From UBA11524 sp963642705 (GTDB lineage Bacteria > Bacillota > Clostridia > Christensenellales > Aristaeellaceae), in assembly GCA_963642705.1 (NCBI GenBank), contig CAVIHU010000034.1, positions 1 through 19,811 of the forward strand: DNA of 19,811 nucleotides, written 5' to 3'. The notes below the pieces were generated by a model. It was not told the DNA's origin. It worked only from the letters and a program-made list of their open reading frames with translations, and searched no databases. This document shows positions 7,034-14,805 of the stretch, piece by piece. Positions within the stretch are counted from its first letter, which is position 1. Every line of letters starts with the position of its first letter. A program made the position numbers and the translations under genes.

Positions 7034-8155
7034 ATGCCAATTTGCTTGAAGGAAGGGCGCGGCACCCTCAGCGGTGCGAATGTCGCCGTAATGCTCCGCG
7101 AACTGGGCGTGACGAACCCGATGCTGGTCGCAGGCACACGCACGAAGGACGTGTTTTTCACGCGAACGGGAATGCATCTGCCCGTTTTCAGCGCGTTCCA
7201 TGCAAATCCTGATTTGGAGGATTGTCAGGCGGGCGCGGCGCAGTACCGCGCAAAGGGCTGTGACGGGTTGATTTCCATCGGCGGAGGCTCGGCGATGGAC
7301 ACCGCGAAGGGCGTGAAGGCGCTGCTTCTGGCGGATCTGCCGGATGTCCGCAGGAGTTATCTGCCTCCTGATTCGCATCTGCCGCACCTTGCGATTCCCG
7401 CAACGGCAGGCACCGGCGCGGAAACAACCGCTGTCGCCGTGCTGTACGAAAACGATCAGAAGCTGTCCGTGGATCATCCGTCGCTGCTGCCGGACGGCGT
7501 GCTGCTGGACGGTTCCCTGCTGGACACGCTGCCGGAATATCACCGGAAGTCGTGCGCGATGGATGCGCTGGCGCAGGGCATCGAGTCCTGGTGGGCGCGC
7601 AAGGCGACGGCGGACAGCCGCGTTCATGCCGAAAACGCGATTCACGGCGTGCTCGACCATCTGACGAGCTATCTGGCAGGCGATGCGGACGCGCAGGACG
7701 CCATGCTCCGTGCGGCATACGAATCCGGTCTGGCGATTCTTGCAACGCGGACGACGGCGGCGCATGCCATGAGCTACCAAATCACCAAGAAGCTCGGCGT
7801 GGCGCACGGTCACGCATGCATGCTGACGCTGCCGCATCTGTGGCTGCATCTGGCGCAGAATACGCAGCATCAGTCGATGCTGGAGGAGCTTTCCGCGCTC
7901 TGCGGCGGCAAAACGGCACGGGACGGTGCGCTGCTGCTCAAGGGGCTGCTGGCGGCGCTGGCACTTGACAATCTCCCGATGCCGGCTGATGCGACGCTGG
8001 ACTATCTCGCCGCATCGGTGAATCCGGAGCGGCTGGGTAATCATCCGGAGCCGCTGAGCAAAGAGCAGCTGCGCGAAATCTATCAGCAGGCATTCACTCC
8101 CATGGCGGCGGATGAACGCGAGAAGGCGCTGAATCAATGGAGGCGGCATGGGTGA
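7034..8155 (+). CDS. Iron-type (group III) alcohol dehydrogenase family protein
   Basis: The 373-residue NAD(P)-dependent dehydrogenase of the Fe-ADH/dehydroquinate-synthase-like superfamily has a normal family length. The Rossmann-like half has DGLISIGGGSAMDTAKG (78-93) and PATAGTGAE (122-130). In the metal-binding half, Asp177, His244 and His258 line up with three of the usual four iron ligands, but position 181, normally His in DALxHxxE, is Gln (MDALAQGIESWW). A DALxQ-type motif is what I recall for phosphonoacetaldehyde-reductase-like members. No phosphonate gene (PEP mutase, decarboxylase) is in the window, so that role stays a possibility. The start at ATG 7034 follows GGGGAAG; a long in-frame upstream extension is protein-unlike. 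The stop overlaps the next gene by eight bases. Confidence 0.85.
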   Translation: MPICLKEGRGTLSGANVAVMLRELGVTNPMLVAGTRTKDVFFTRTGMHLPVFSAFHANPDLEDCQAGAAQYRAKGCDGLISIGGGSAMDTAKGVKALLLADLPDVRRSYLPPDSHLPHLAIPATAGTGAETTAVAVLYENDQKLSVDHPSLLPDGVLLDGSLLDTLPEYHRKSCAMDALAQGIESWWARKATADSRVHAENAIHGVLDHLTSYLAGDADAQDAMLRAAYESGLAILATRTTAAHAMSYQITKKLGVAHGHACMLTLPHLWLHLAQNTQHQSMLEELSALCGGKTARDGALLLKGLLAALALDNLPMPADATLDYLAASVNPERLGNHPEPLSKEQLREIYQQAFTPMAADEREKALNQWRRHG

Positions 8156-8822
8156 CGGCGGCGCATGGCGGTTCATCGATGCAGTGACAGACTTCGTGTT
8201 CGCGGCAGATGAGCCGGAAAAGGCGGACGTGATTCTGATTCCCGGTTCAAGGCACATCGGGCATGTGCTGCGCGCGGCAGAGCTCTATCGCGCCGGATAT
8301 GCGCCGCTCGTCCTGCCGTCGGGAAAGCACGGCGCGTCACAATCGCAATTTATCGGCGCGCCTGCGGACTTGAAGGCGGATTATCCGGCAGATTACCTCA
8401 CGGAATGGGCGTTTCTGCGCGATGTGCTGAAAAAAAGCGGCGTGCCGGACGCGGCGATTCTGCGCGAGGACGAGGCGACCTTCACATGGGACAACGCACG
8501 GAAATCAGCATCGGTGCTGTCAAGGCACGGCATAACGGTCAGGACGGCAATTCTGTGCTGCCGGCCGTTTCATGCGCGGCGTGCGCTGCTGTATTATCAG
8601 ACGGCGCTGCCGGATGCGAAAATTCTCGTCTGCCCGGGACGCGAGGACGGCATCAATCGGGACGACTGGTTCAAGTCGGCGGAAGGACGCAGGCGTGTGC
8701 TCGGCGAGGTGCGGCGGCTTGGCGAACAAATCGGCATGCAGTTTGAGGAGCTTTGTGCCGCGACACCCGATTTTCCCCAAACGGACATACAGAAGGAGAA
8801 TGCGCAATGGCAAGAAAACTGA
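8148..8822 (+). CDS. DUF218 (YdcF-like) family protein, soluble form
   Basis: The 224-residue protein has no signal peptide or membrane helix. The YdcF/ElyC-type DUF218 fold is indicated by ADVILIPGS near residue 26-34, AAELYRAGYAPLVLPSG (about 45-61), TEWAFLRDVLKKSGVPD with ILREDEATFTWDNA (about 85-122), and the CRPFHARRA motif (about 142-150). Family members bind nucleotide-like ligands or act in envelope maintenance; no reaction can be assigned. The ATG overlaps the end of the dehydrogenase by eight bases, and its GGAGG site lies inside that gene, so translation is probably coupled. Its own end overlaps the next gene by 16 bases. Confidence 0.8.
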   Translation: MGDGGAWRFIDAVTDFVFAADEPEKADVILIPGSRHIGHVLRAAELYRAGYAPLVLPSGKHGASQSQFIGAPADLKADYPADYLTEWAFLRDVLKKSGVPDAAILREDEATFTWDNARKSASVLSRHGITVRTAILCCRPFHARRALLYYQTALPDAKILVCPGREDGINRDDWFKSAEGRRRVLGEVRRLGEQIGMQFEELCAATPDFPQTDIQKENAQWQEN

Positions 8823-9421
8823 AAAAAGGACTGAGGGCGCTGCTGCTTTTGATTCTGCTCGGTGCGCTCGTGTATATCGGCATCGTGCTAATGGTCTGCT
8901 GGAAGGAGACGCACGTGCCCACCCCTGGCACGGATTATGAGGCGCTGATTGTCCTCGGTGCGCAGGTCAAGCCGGACGGCGAGCCCTCGTTGCAGCTGCA
9001 GTGGCGGCTGGAAAAGGCGGCAGAGGCGTATCAGCAAAAGAAGGTGCCGGTCGTTGTCTGTGGCGGACAGGGTAAAAACGAGCCTGCGCCGGAGGCTGAG
9101 GTCATGCGCGATGTGCTCGTTTCCATCGGCGTGGATGAGGACATGATTCTGACCGACACGACCTCGGTCAGCACGCATTCCAACATCAGCAACGCGATGG
9201 CGCTGCTTGCGGACAGGAGCGTCACAAAGGTGCTGATCGTCACGAGCGACTATCATCTGCCGCGCGCGCTGGCGATTGCCGAGGATAACGGTCTGACGGC
9301 GTACGGAATCGGTGCGCCGACAAAGCTCGGCATGCGGTTCTGGCTGAAGAACCACGGGCGTGAAGCGCTGGCATGGTGCAAATATTGGGCGGTGAAATAT
9401 CTTCATCTGCCGCTGGAGTGA
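8807..9421 (+). CDS. DUF218 (SanA/YdcF-like) membrane-anchored protein
   Basis: The 204-residue protein has a basic N-terminus and one membrane helix (about 10-30), with the DUF218 domain predicted outside the membrane. Typical motifs are ALIVLGAQV (46-54), GEPSLQLQWRLEKA (58-71), GGQGKNE (86-92), EAEVMRDVL (97-104), TSVSTHSNI (119-127) and TSDYHLPRA near 150. This is the layout of SanA, which affects envelope permeability in enterobacteria; the role in Firmicutes is not established. The start at ATG 8807 has an AAGGAGAA ribosome binding site. It is a distant paralogue of the preceding gene, from which it differs by the membrane anchor and the more canonical motifs. Confidence 0.82.
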   Translation: MARKLKKGLRALLLLILLGALVYIGIVLMVCWKETHVPTPGTDYEALIVLGAQVKPDGEPSLQLQWRLEKAAEAYQQKKVPVVVCGGQGKNEPAPEAEVMRDVLVSIGVDEDMILTDTTSVSTHSNISNAMALLADRSVTKVLIVTSDYHLPRALAIAEDNGLTAYGIGAPTKLGMRFWLKNHGREALAWCKYWAVKYLHLPLE

Positions 9422-9427
9422 AAAATC

Positions 9428-10156
9428 ATGACGGAAGAGATGATTCGGCTGCGGCTGACGGCATGCGGCATTCCCATCACCGACGCGCTGCCGGGCAGGC
9501 TGCTCACTTATCACAGGCTGCTGCTGGAATGGAACGAAAAGATGGATTTGACCGCCGTAACCGAGGAGAGCGATATGCTTGATCGTCACTATGTGGACAG
9601 CCTGCTGGCGCTGACGGTGCCGGCGCTGATTCCGCAGGGCGCGTCGCTGATTGACGTCGGGACGGGCGCAGGCTTTCCCGGGCTGCCGCTGGCGCTGTCT
9701 CGGGAGGATTTGCATGTGACGCTCATGGACGCGCAGCAGAAGCGGCTGACGTTCCTGCAGACGGTCGTTGATGCGCTGCATGTTCAGAACGTGACGCTCG
9801 TTCACGCCCGCGCAGAGGACGGTGCACGCATGGCGGCGCATCGCGAGCAATACGACATCGCCGCGGCGCGCGCGGTTGCATCGCTGCCGGTGCTTGCCGA
9901 GTATCTGCTGCCGTTCGTGAAAATCGGCGGTAAGGCAATCTGCTGGAAGGGACCGTCTGTGTGTGATGAGCTGGAAGCAGGCAAGCGCGCCGCCTTCCTG
10001 CTGGGCGGCAGGCTGCAGGAGCCGATTCCGACCGATGTGCCCGGCCGCGACTGGCAGCATCTTCTCCTTCCCATCGAGAAAAAAACAAAAACGCCCCGGA
10101 GTTATCCGCGCAAGGCAGGAACACCGGGGAAAAATCCGCTGGGTATGCACTCCTGA
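9428..10156 (+). CDS. rsmG: 16S rRNA (guanine-527-N7)-methyltransferase RsmG
   Basis: The 242-residue protein has the normal length for RsmG (GidB), which uses S-adenosylmethionine to methylate N7 of G527 in 16S rRNA. N-terminal features include LLEWNEKMDLTAVTE and DRHYVDSL. The SAM-binding loop is LIDVGTGAGFPGLPLAL (74-90), followed by LMDAQQKRLTFL. DIAAARAVASL (near 145) is the usual catalytic-site segment. The C-terminus carries the family signature YPRKAGTPGKNPL. The start follows a GGAG site that overlaps the stop of the DUF218 gene six bases upstream, so it is the last gene of a coupled operon. It is followed by a terminator and then smc. Loss of RsmG gives low-level streptomycin resistance in other bacteria. 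Confidence 0.96.
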   Translation: MTEEMIRLRLTACGIPITDALPGRLLTYHRLLLEWNEKMDLTAVTEESDMLDRHYVDSLLALTVPALIPQGASLIDVGTGAGFPGLPLALSREDLHVTLMDAQQKRLTFLQTVVDALHVQNVTLVHARAEDGARMAAHREQYDIAAARAVASLPVLAEYLLPFVKIGGKAICWKGPSVCDELEAGKRAAFLLGGRLQEPIPTDVPGRDWQHLLLPIEKKTKTPRSYPRKAGTPGKNPLGMHS

Positions 10157-10195
10157 GGTGCTGCCTCATTTCTGCGGTATTGCCGCAACGAAAAG

Positions 10196-10225
10196 CAGCT
10201 GCTCATTTTTGAACGGCTGTTTTTT
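10196..10225 (+). terminator. Terminator after rsmG
   Basis: CAGCTGcTCA (10196-10205) pairs with TGAaCGGCTG (10210-10219) around TTTT, with one mismatch and one G-T pair, and is followed by six T (10220-10225). The whole is enclosed by an outer inverted repeat GCAACGAA (10185-10192)/TTCGTTGC (10235-10242). A further hairpin, AGAGA/TCTCT with flanking TGCA, lies at 10243-10265. Confidence 0.7.
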
Positions 10226-10364
10226 ATGATGCTGTTCGTTGCTGCAAAGAGATTTCGTCTCTGCAGAGGTGCGAAGGGGCATGAAAACGAACGAAGTCCG
10301 CAGGCTTCACCGTTCTGTTGACGCCATGTTTCTTCCTTTCAGGCAAATTCCGCTCTTGCGCTTG

Positions 10365-10393
10365 TTGCCCTGCCTTTCCATTTGTGTTATACT
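10365..10393 (+). promoter_or_regulatory. Promoter of smc
   Basis: TTGCCC (10365-10370) and TATACT (10388-10393) are separated by 17 bases, 45 bases before the smc start codon. It makes smc a unit separate from rsmG, in agreement with the terminator between them. Confidence 0.65.
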
Positions 10394-10438
10394 GGAACAG
10401 ATGGCGAAACAGTCCATCTTTAGGGAGTTATAGACGGT

Positions 10439-13400
10439 ATGAAGTTAAAGAAGCTGGAGCTTTACGGCTTTAAGTCATTTGCACAGCGGACAGAAATCGT
10501 CTTTGATGACGGCATAACGGGCATTGTCGGCCCCAACGGATCCGGCAAGAGCAACATCGGCGATGCCGTCCGCTGGGTATTGGGGGAGCAGAGCGCCAAG
10601 ACGCTGCGCGGCGCGAGCATGGCGGACGTCATCTTCAACGGCACGCAGAAGCGCAAGCCGCTGTCGTACTGCGAGGTATCCCTGCTCTTTGATAATGAGG
10701 ATCATGCGCTGGCGGTCGAGGCGGCGGAGGTCATGGTGACGCGCCGCGTATACCGCAACGGCGAATCCGAATATTACCTGAATCAGACATCGTGCCGCCT
10801 GAAGGACGTCATCGACCTCTTCCGCGACACCGGCATCGGCAAGGAAGGCTATTCCATCATTGGTCAGGGTCGCATCGACGAGATTCTGTCGCGCAAGAGC
10901 GAGGATCGCCGACAGGTTTTCGAGGAAGCGGCAGGTATCGTCAAGTTCAAGGCGCGCAAGGAAGAGGCGGATAAGAAGCTGCAGCGCACGCTGGAAAATC
11001 TCGACCGCGTCGATGATATCCTCGATGAGCTGAACAGGCGGTTAAAGCCGCTGGAGGAGCAGAGCCGCAACGCGCGGATTTATCTGGAGCTGTCGACGGA
11101 GCTGAAGGATCTCGATCTGAACCTGTTCCTGATTCGCTCCGACAGGGCGCAGGAACGGCTTTCCGAGCTGGAAACCGACCTGCTGACCGTGCAGACGATC
11201 CTGAAGGACACGGAGAATGCCCTGTCGGAGAAGTCCGCACAGCGTGACGAAACGCAAAACCGCATCGCGCAGCTTGAGGCGGACATTGCCGCGGCGCACG
11301 ATGCGCTGATGCAATGTGCCGAGCGCGTCCACGAAACGCAGCAGAACCTGTCGGCAATTCAGAGCCGCCGCGAAGCACGCAGCGAGAACCGTGCACGCAT
11401 CCATCAGGAGCAGCAGGAGGCGGCGGAGCGGCTCGACGCGATTGAGCAGGAGCGGCAGAAGACGCTTGCCGACGCCGCGAAGCAGCGTGAGCTGATCGCT
11501 ACGGCAGAGCATCTGCTCGAGGAGGCCGGACAGTCCGCACAGCAGGCACAGTCGCTGGAGCAGGAGGCGGACACGGCGCTCGAGCGGCACAAGGCCGCCA
11601 TCATCGAGCAAATGAACCGCCTGTCCGACGTCCGCAACGACAGGACACGCCTGAACACCATGTACGCGCAGATGGAAGCGCGTCTGAAGGAAATTGAGGA
11701 ATCCGCCGATGCCCTGCAATCGCAGGGAGAATCGCTCCGTCAGGCGGAGGAGGCGGCGAAAAATCAGCTGCAGGCGGAAACGGACAGACAGAAGGCATGC
11801 ACCGATGCGCTCCGTCAGGCGGAAAGCGAGGCGAACGTGGTGGAAAGCGCCTTCGTGCAGCTCCGCACTGATGCCGAAAAGCGCAGCGCCGAGCTGAAGG
11901 CGATGGAAAGCCGCCACAACGTTCTGTCCGAAATGACGCGCGATATGGAGGGCTACAACATGGCTGTCCGGCGCGCCGTCGCCTACGCCAAGCAGCGCAG
12001 CATCAGGGGCGTGCGCGGCGTGCTCGCGCAGCTGATGACCGTTCCGCAGGCGTACGAAACGGCGATTGACATGGCGCTGGGCGCGGCGCAGCAGAATATC
12101 GTGACCGACACCGAGGAAACAGCGAAGGAGCTGATTCAGTACCTGCGCCAGAACCGTCTCGGCCGCGCGACCTTCCTGCCCGTCAGCGCCATCCGCGGCA
12201 AGACGCTTTCGGCGAATGAGCGCAATGCGCTCCGGCTGCCGGGCTGCATCGGCATTGCCAGCGAGCTGGTACAGTGTGCGCCGGAATACCGCGCGATTGT
12301 CGAGAATCTGCTCGGGCGCACGGTCATCGCCGACAACCTCGACCACGGCATCCCGATTATGCGCGCGGGCAACCACGCCTTCCGCCTCGTCACGCTGGAG
12401 GGCGACGTCATGCATTCCGGCGGCTCGATGACGGGCGGCTCGGCGCAGTCGAAGGTTTCGAACCTGCTCAGCCGTGAGCGTGAGCTGAAGGAGCTGACCG
12501 ACCGTCTCCAATCAGAGCGCGAGGCGATGAATCAATGCCGCCAGTCGCTGACGGACAAGCAGTCGGCGATGCAGGCGCTGCGAAGCCGCGTCAGCGAAGC
12601 TGTCGATGCACTGCATCAGCAGGAAATCGCCGTGGCACGCGAGCAGGCGCATCTTGAAAGCGCCCGTTCGGAGCTGACCGCGCACGAGCAGCGCAGTGCG
12701 GAAACGCGTCAGGCAAGCGAGCAGCTCCGCCAGTCGATGGAGGACATCCGACATCAGCTTGAAACCATTGAGCAGCAGAACGATGGCGAGCAGGACAGCC
12801 AGAGCACCATGACGCAGCACACGCAGGAGCTTCAGCAGGCGCTGACAAATGCCCGCGCCGCCTCCGCCGAGGCGAATGACCGGCTGATGGTGCGCACGTT
12901 GCAGCTGTCCGAGCTGCGCCATACGCTCAGCAACATGGAGCGCGACGCGGCGCACAATGAGCAGGACCGTTCGCAGCTCGCCAGGGAGCAGGAGCGGCGC
13001 GGTCAGCAGCTGAATGAGATGAATATGCAGGATGCCGCCGATGAGGAGGAGGCAAAGCGCGAGGAGCAGGAGGCTGCCTGCCGGCAGGAGGCGCAGAAGC
13101 GGCAGGAAGCCGTTTCGCAGGCGATTGAGCAGCGCCGCGCCGGTGCGCAGGAGGCGCTGCGCGGCATTCTTTCCGACATGGAGCGCCTGCACGAGGGCTA
13201 TAACCGCGACAGTGACAAGCTCCATAAAACCGAGCTCGCCAAGGCACGCGTCGAGAATGACCTGAAAAACCTGCAGAACCGCATCTGGGACACGTACAAG
13301 CTGACCTACGCCGGCGCAGAGGAATTCCGCCGCGACATCAACGAGAAGGAGAGCGACCGCCGCGCCAGTGAGCTGCAGGCGCAGATTCGCGCGCTGGGCA

Positions 13401-13999
13401 CGGTCAATGTCGGCGCCGTGGAGGAGTATGCCGAAACGAAGGCGCGTGCCGATGAATTGACGACCCAGCGGCAGGACCTCAAGCAGGCGGAAGCGGATTT
13501 GCGCGAGCTGATTGAACGGCTGCTGATTCAGATGCGTTCGACGTTCGTGGAGAATTTCTCCAAAATGCAGGAGTATTTCTCGGAGACATTCACGCGTCTG
13601 TTCGGCGGCGGCAAGGCGGAGCTCAAGCTGACCGACCCGGACGACCCGCTGAACTGCGGCATCGAGGTGAACGCGCAGCCGCCGGGAAAGAAACTGCAGC
13701 TGCTGTCGTTGCTGTCCGGCGGCGAAAGAGCGCTGACCGCCATTGCGATTCTGTTCGCGATGCTCAAGCTCAAGCCGACGCCGTTCTGCATTCTCGATGA
13801 GATCGAGGCAGCGCTCGATGACGCAAACATCGGGTATTATGCGGATTATCTGAAGGAGTATTCCAGGGGAACGCAGTTTATCGTCGTGACGCACCGCAAG
13901 GGCACGATGGAAAGGTGCAACAGCCTTTTCGGCGTCGCGATGGAGGAGCAGGGCGTCAGCCGGATGGTCTCCGTTTCCCTGCAGGATTATCAGGAATAA
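10439..13999 (+). CDS. smc: Chromosome partition/condensin protein SMC
   Basis: The 1186-residue protein has the typical bacterial SMC length. The N-terminal ATPase half carries Walker A GPNGSGKSN (31-39) and an R-loop region. A first coiled coil (about 165-505) is rich in Glu, Gln, Arg and Ala. The hinge spans about 515-680, with GVRGVLAQL, ATFLPVSAIRGK and GGSMTGGSAQSK. A second coiled coil follows (about 680-1020), and the C-terminal head holds the signature LLSLLSGGERALTAIAIL (about 1090) and Walker B FCILDEIEAALDD (about 1117). SMC homodimers with ScpA and ScpB load near the origin and align chromosome arms; scpA and scpB are not in this window. The start at ATG 10439 follows AGGGAG eleven bases upstream. 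The next gene is convergent, so smc is transcribed alone here. Confidence 0.97.
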   Translation: MKLKKLELYGFKSFAQRTEIVFDDGITGIVGPNGSGKSNIGDAVRWVLGEQSAKTLRGASMADVIFNGTQKRKPLSYCEVSLLFDNEDHALAVEAAEVMVTRRVYRNGESEYYLNQTSCRLKDVIDLFRDTGIGKEGYSIIGQGRIDEILSRKSEDRRQVFEEAAGIVKFKARKEEADKKLQRTLENLDRVDDILDELNRRLKPLEEQSRNARIYLELSTELKDLDLNLFLIRSDRAQERLSELETDLLTVQTILKDTENALSEKSAQRDETQNRIAQLEADIAAAHDALMQCAERVHETQQNLSAIQSRREARSENRARIHQEQQEAAERLDAIEQERQKTLADAAKQRELIATAEHLLEEAGQSAQQAQSLEQEADTALERHKAAIIEQMNRLSDVRNDRTRLNTMYAQMEARLKEIEESADALQSQGESLRQAEEAAKNQLQAETDRQKACTDALRQAESEANVVESAFVQLRTDAEKRSAELKAMESRHNVLSEMTRDMEGYNMAVRRAVAYAKQRSIRGVRGVLAQLMTVPQAYETAIDMALGAAQQNIVTDTEETAKELIQYLRQNRLGRATFLPVSAIRGKTLSANERNALRLPGCIGIASELVQCAPEYRAIVENLLGRTVIADNLDHGIPIMRAGNHAFRLVTLEGDVMHSGGSMTGGSAQSKVSNLLSRERELKELTDRLQSEREAMNQCRQSLTDKQSAMQALRSRVSEAVDALHQQEIAVAREQAHLESARSELTAHEQRSAETRQASEQLRQSMEDIRHQLETIEQQNDGEQDSQSTMTQHTQELQQALTNARAASAEANDRLMVRTLQLSELRHTLSNMERDAAHNEQDRSQLAREQERRGQQLNEMNMQDAADEEEAKREEQEAACRQEAQKRQEAVSQAIEQRRAGAQEALRGILSDMERLHEGYNRDSDKLHKTELAKARVENDLKNLQNRIWDTYKLTYAGAEEFRRDINEKESDRRASELQAQIRALGTVNVGAVEEYAETKARADELTTQRQDLKQAEADLRELIERLLIQMRSTFVENFSKMQEYFSETFTRLFGGGKAELKLTDPDDPLNCGIEVNAQPPGKKLQLLSLLSGGERALTAIAILFAMLKLKPTPFCILDEIEAALDDANIGYYADYLKEYSRGTQFIVVTHRKGTMERCNSLFGVAMEEQGVSRMVSVSLQDYQE

Positions 14000-14003
14000 A
14001 ACA

Positions 14004-14036
14004 GGGGTCAGGGGATTTCTCCCCTGACCCCTTTCG
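14004..14036 (+). terminator. Terminator of smc, copy 1 of an identical 33-base hairpin repeat
   Basis: GGGGTCAGGGGA and TCCCCTGACCCC form a perfect 12-pair stem with a TTTC loop and TTTCG tail, starting four bases after the smc stop codon. The same 33 bases recur at 14245-14277. Confidence 0.8.
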
Positions 14037-14244
14037 CGCATCGACAAAGCGTCTTTGCCGCTTTGCCGAGATTTACACGCACTCACTGGTCGAACGGCAC
14101 GCCGTTCTCCCGGTCGTTCGTTCGTGTAAGGAAGCGATTTCTATCGAAATCGCTACGGCTTTCACCGCACATGTCGCTGAAAGCCGATCTGTCGTTGAAG
14201 GGCTTGCGAGCTCTCCAACACCACCTGACGCTTTGGAATAGGCT
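14037..14244. repeat. Hairpin-dense spacer between two identical terminator-like hairpins
   Basis: The 208 bases contain, in order, AAAGCG/CGCTTT; TTACACG/CGTGTAA enclosing GAACGG/CCGTTC; AGCGATTTC/GAAATCGCT with a TATC loop (perfect nine pairs); and CGGCTTTC/GAAAGCCG. No protein-like reading frame is present. The arrangement suggests a small repeat element or a transcribed structured RNA, but no class is recognised. Confidence 0.5.
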
Positions 14245-14277
14245 GGGGTCAGGGGATTTCTCCCCTGACCCCTTTCG
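14245..14277 (+). terminator. Copy 2 of the 33-base hairpin repeat
   Basis: This is an exact copy of 14004-14036 in the same orientation, preceded by GGAATA as is copy 1. It lies 19 bases beyond the 3' end of the convergent cystatin-like gene, where the symmetrical stem could also stop leftward transcription, though no T-run follows on that strand. Confidence 0.6.
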
Positions 14278-14296
14278 TATAATGTGCAAGGCTTGC

Positions 14297-14689
14297 TCAG
14301 GCTTCGCTTGCGTCGAGCACGAGAACCTCAATCTGCAGGAGCTGCGCGTCGCCGTCCAGCGGCTGATAGATGTAGACGAGCGTGTAGGAAACAGGCGCGT
14401 CAGGCGTAACCACGGTCGTCTTGCAGAGCAGGCAGTAGTTGGTGCCGGAAACAAGCTGCGTGCCAAGGATCGCAATCGGTTCATAGGTGCAGCCGACAAG
14501 CCCTTCCATCGCCTTGTCAAAGGATGCGCGGACTTCATCGGGGATCTCGGTCGGGTCGCCCGTCCAGCTTGCCCATGCGCCGGTCATGGTGCCAAGATCA
14601 GCATTGGTCGCCGTCTCAGACGTCTCCGCCATCGCGAAGGTCATCACGAGCATCATCATTGCAGTCAGGATCGCAAGCAGTTTCTTCAT
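14297..14689 (-). CDS. Small secreted protein with a cystatin-like domain
   Basis: The 130-residue protein has a signal peptide (1-21, cut after AMA). The mature part resembles a single cystatin fold: a Gly-Ala-Trp near the new N-terminus (37-39), a helix-like stretch PDEVRASFDKAMEGLVGCTYEP (50-71, shown here in part by its ends PDEV and TYEP), then LGTQLVSGTNY (75-85), where QLVSG (78-82) matches the QxVxG protease-binding loop of cystatins. Two beta-strand-like segments follow (SYTLVYIY, LLQIEVLVL). Cystatins inhibit papain-type cysteine proteases. Whether this bacterial protein inhibits anything is unknown, and the second wedge loop with Pro-Trp is absent. It lies 116 bases downstream of the EamA gene on the same strand, preceded by a weak GGGACGGA ribosome binding site. 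No clear promoter of its own was found. Confidence 0.72.
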   Translation of the reverse strand: MKKLLAILTAMMMLVMTFAMAETSETATNADLGTMTGAWASWTGDPTEIPDEVRASFDKAMEGLVGCTYEPIAILGTQLVSGTNYCLLCKTTVVTPDAPVSYTLVYIYQPLDGDAQLLQIEVLVLDASEA

Positions 14690-14805
14690 AAGTCAATTCC
14701 GTCCCTTCGGTCTGTATTTTCAGGGGGTCTGATTACCTCCTTGCACCATAAAGAACGATGGCGAAACCGAAATTGTTCCCGATTTGCCGAAGAAAATGAA
14801 AGAAA

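Noticed and set aside
11042..14086. Long antisense frames (489 and 524 codons) opposite smc
   Set aside because: Leu/Arg-rich mirror of coiled-coil coding sequence; the sense SMC protein is intact and full length.
14037..14244. A CRISPR array after smc
   Set aside because: The inverted repeats differ from one another and are not regularly spaced direct repeats.
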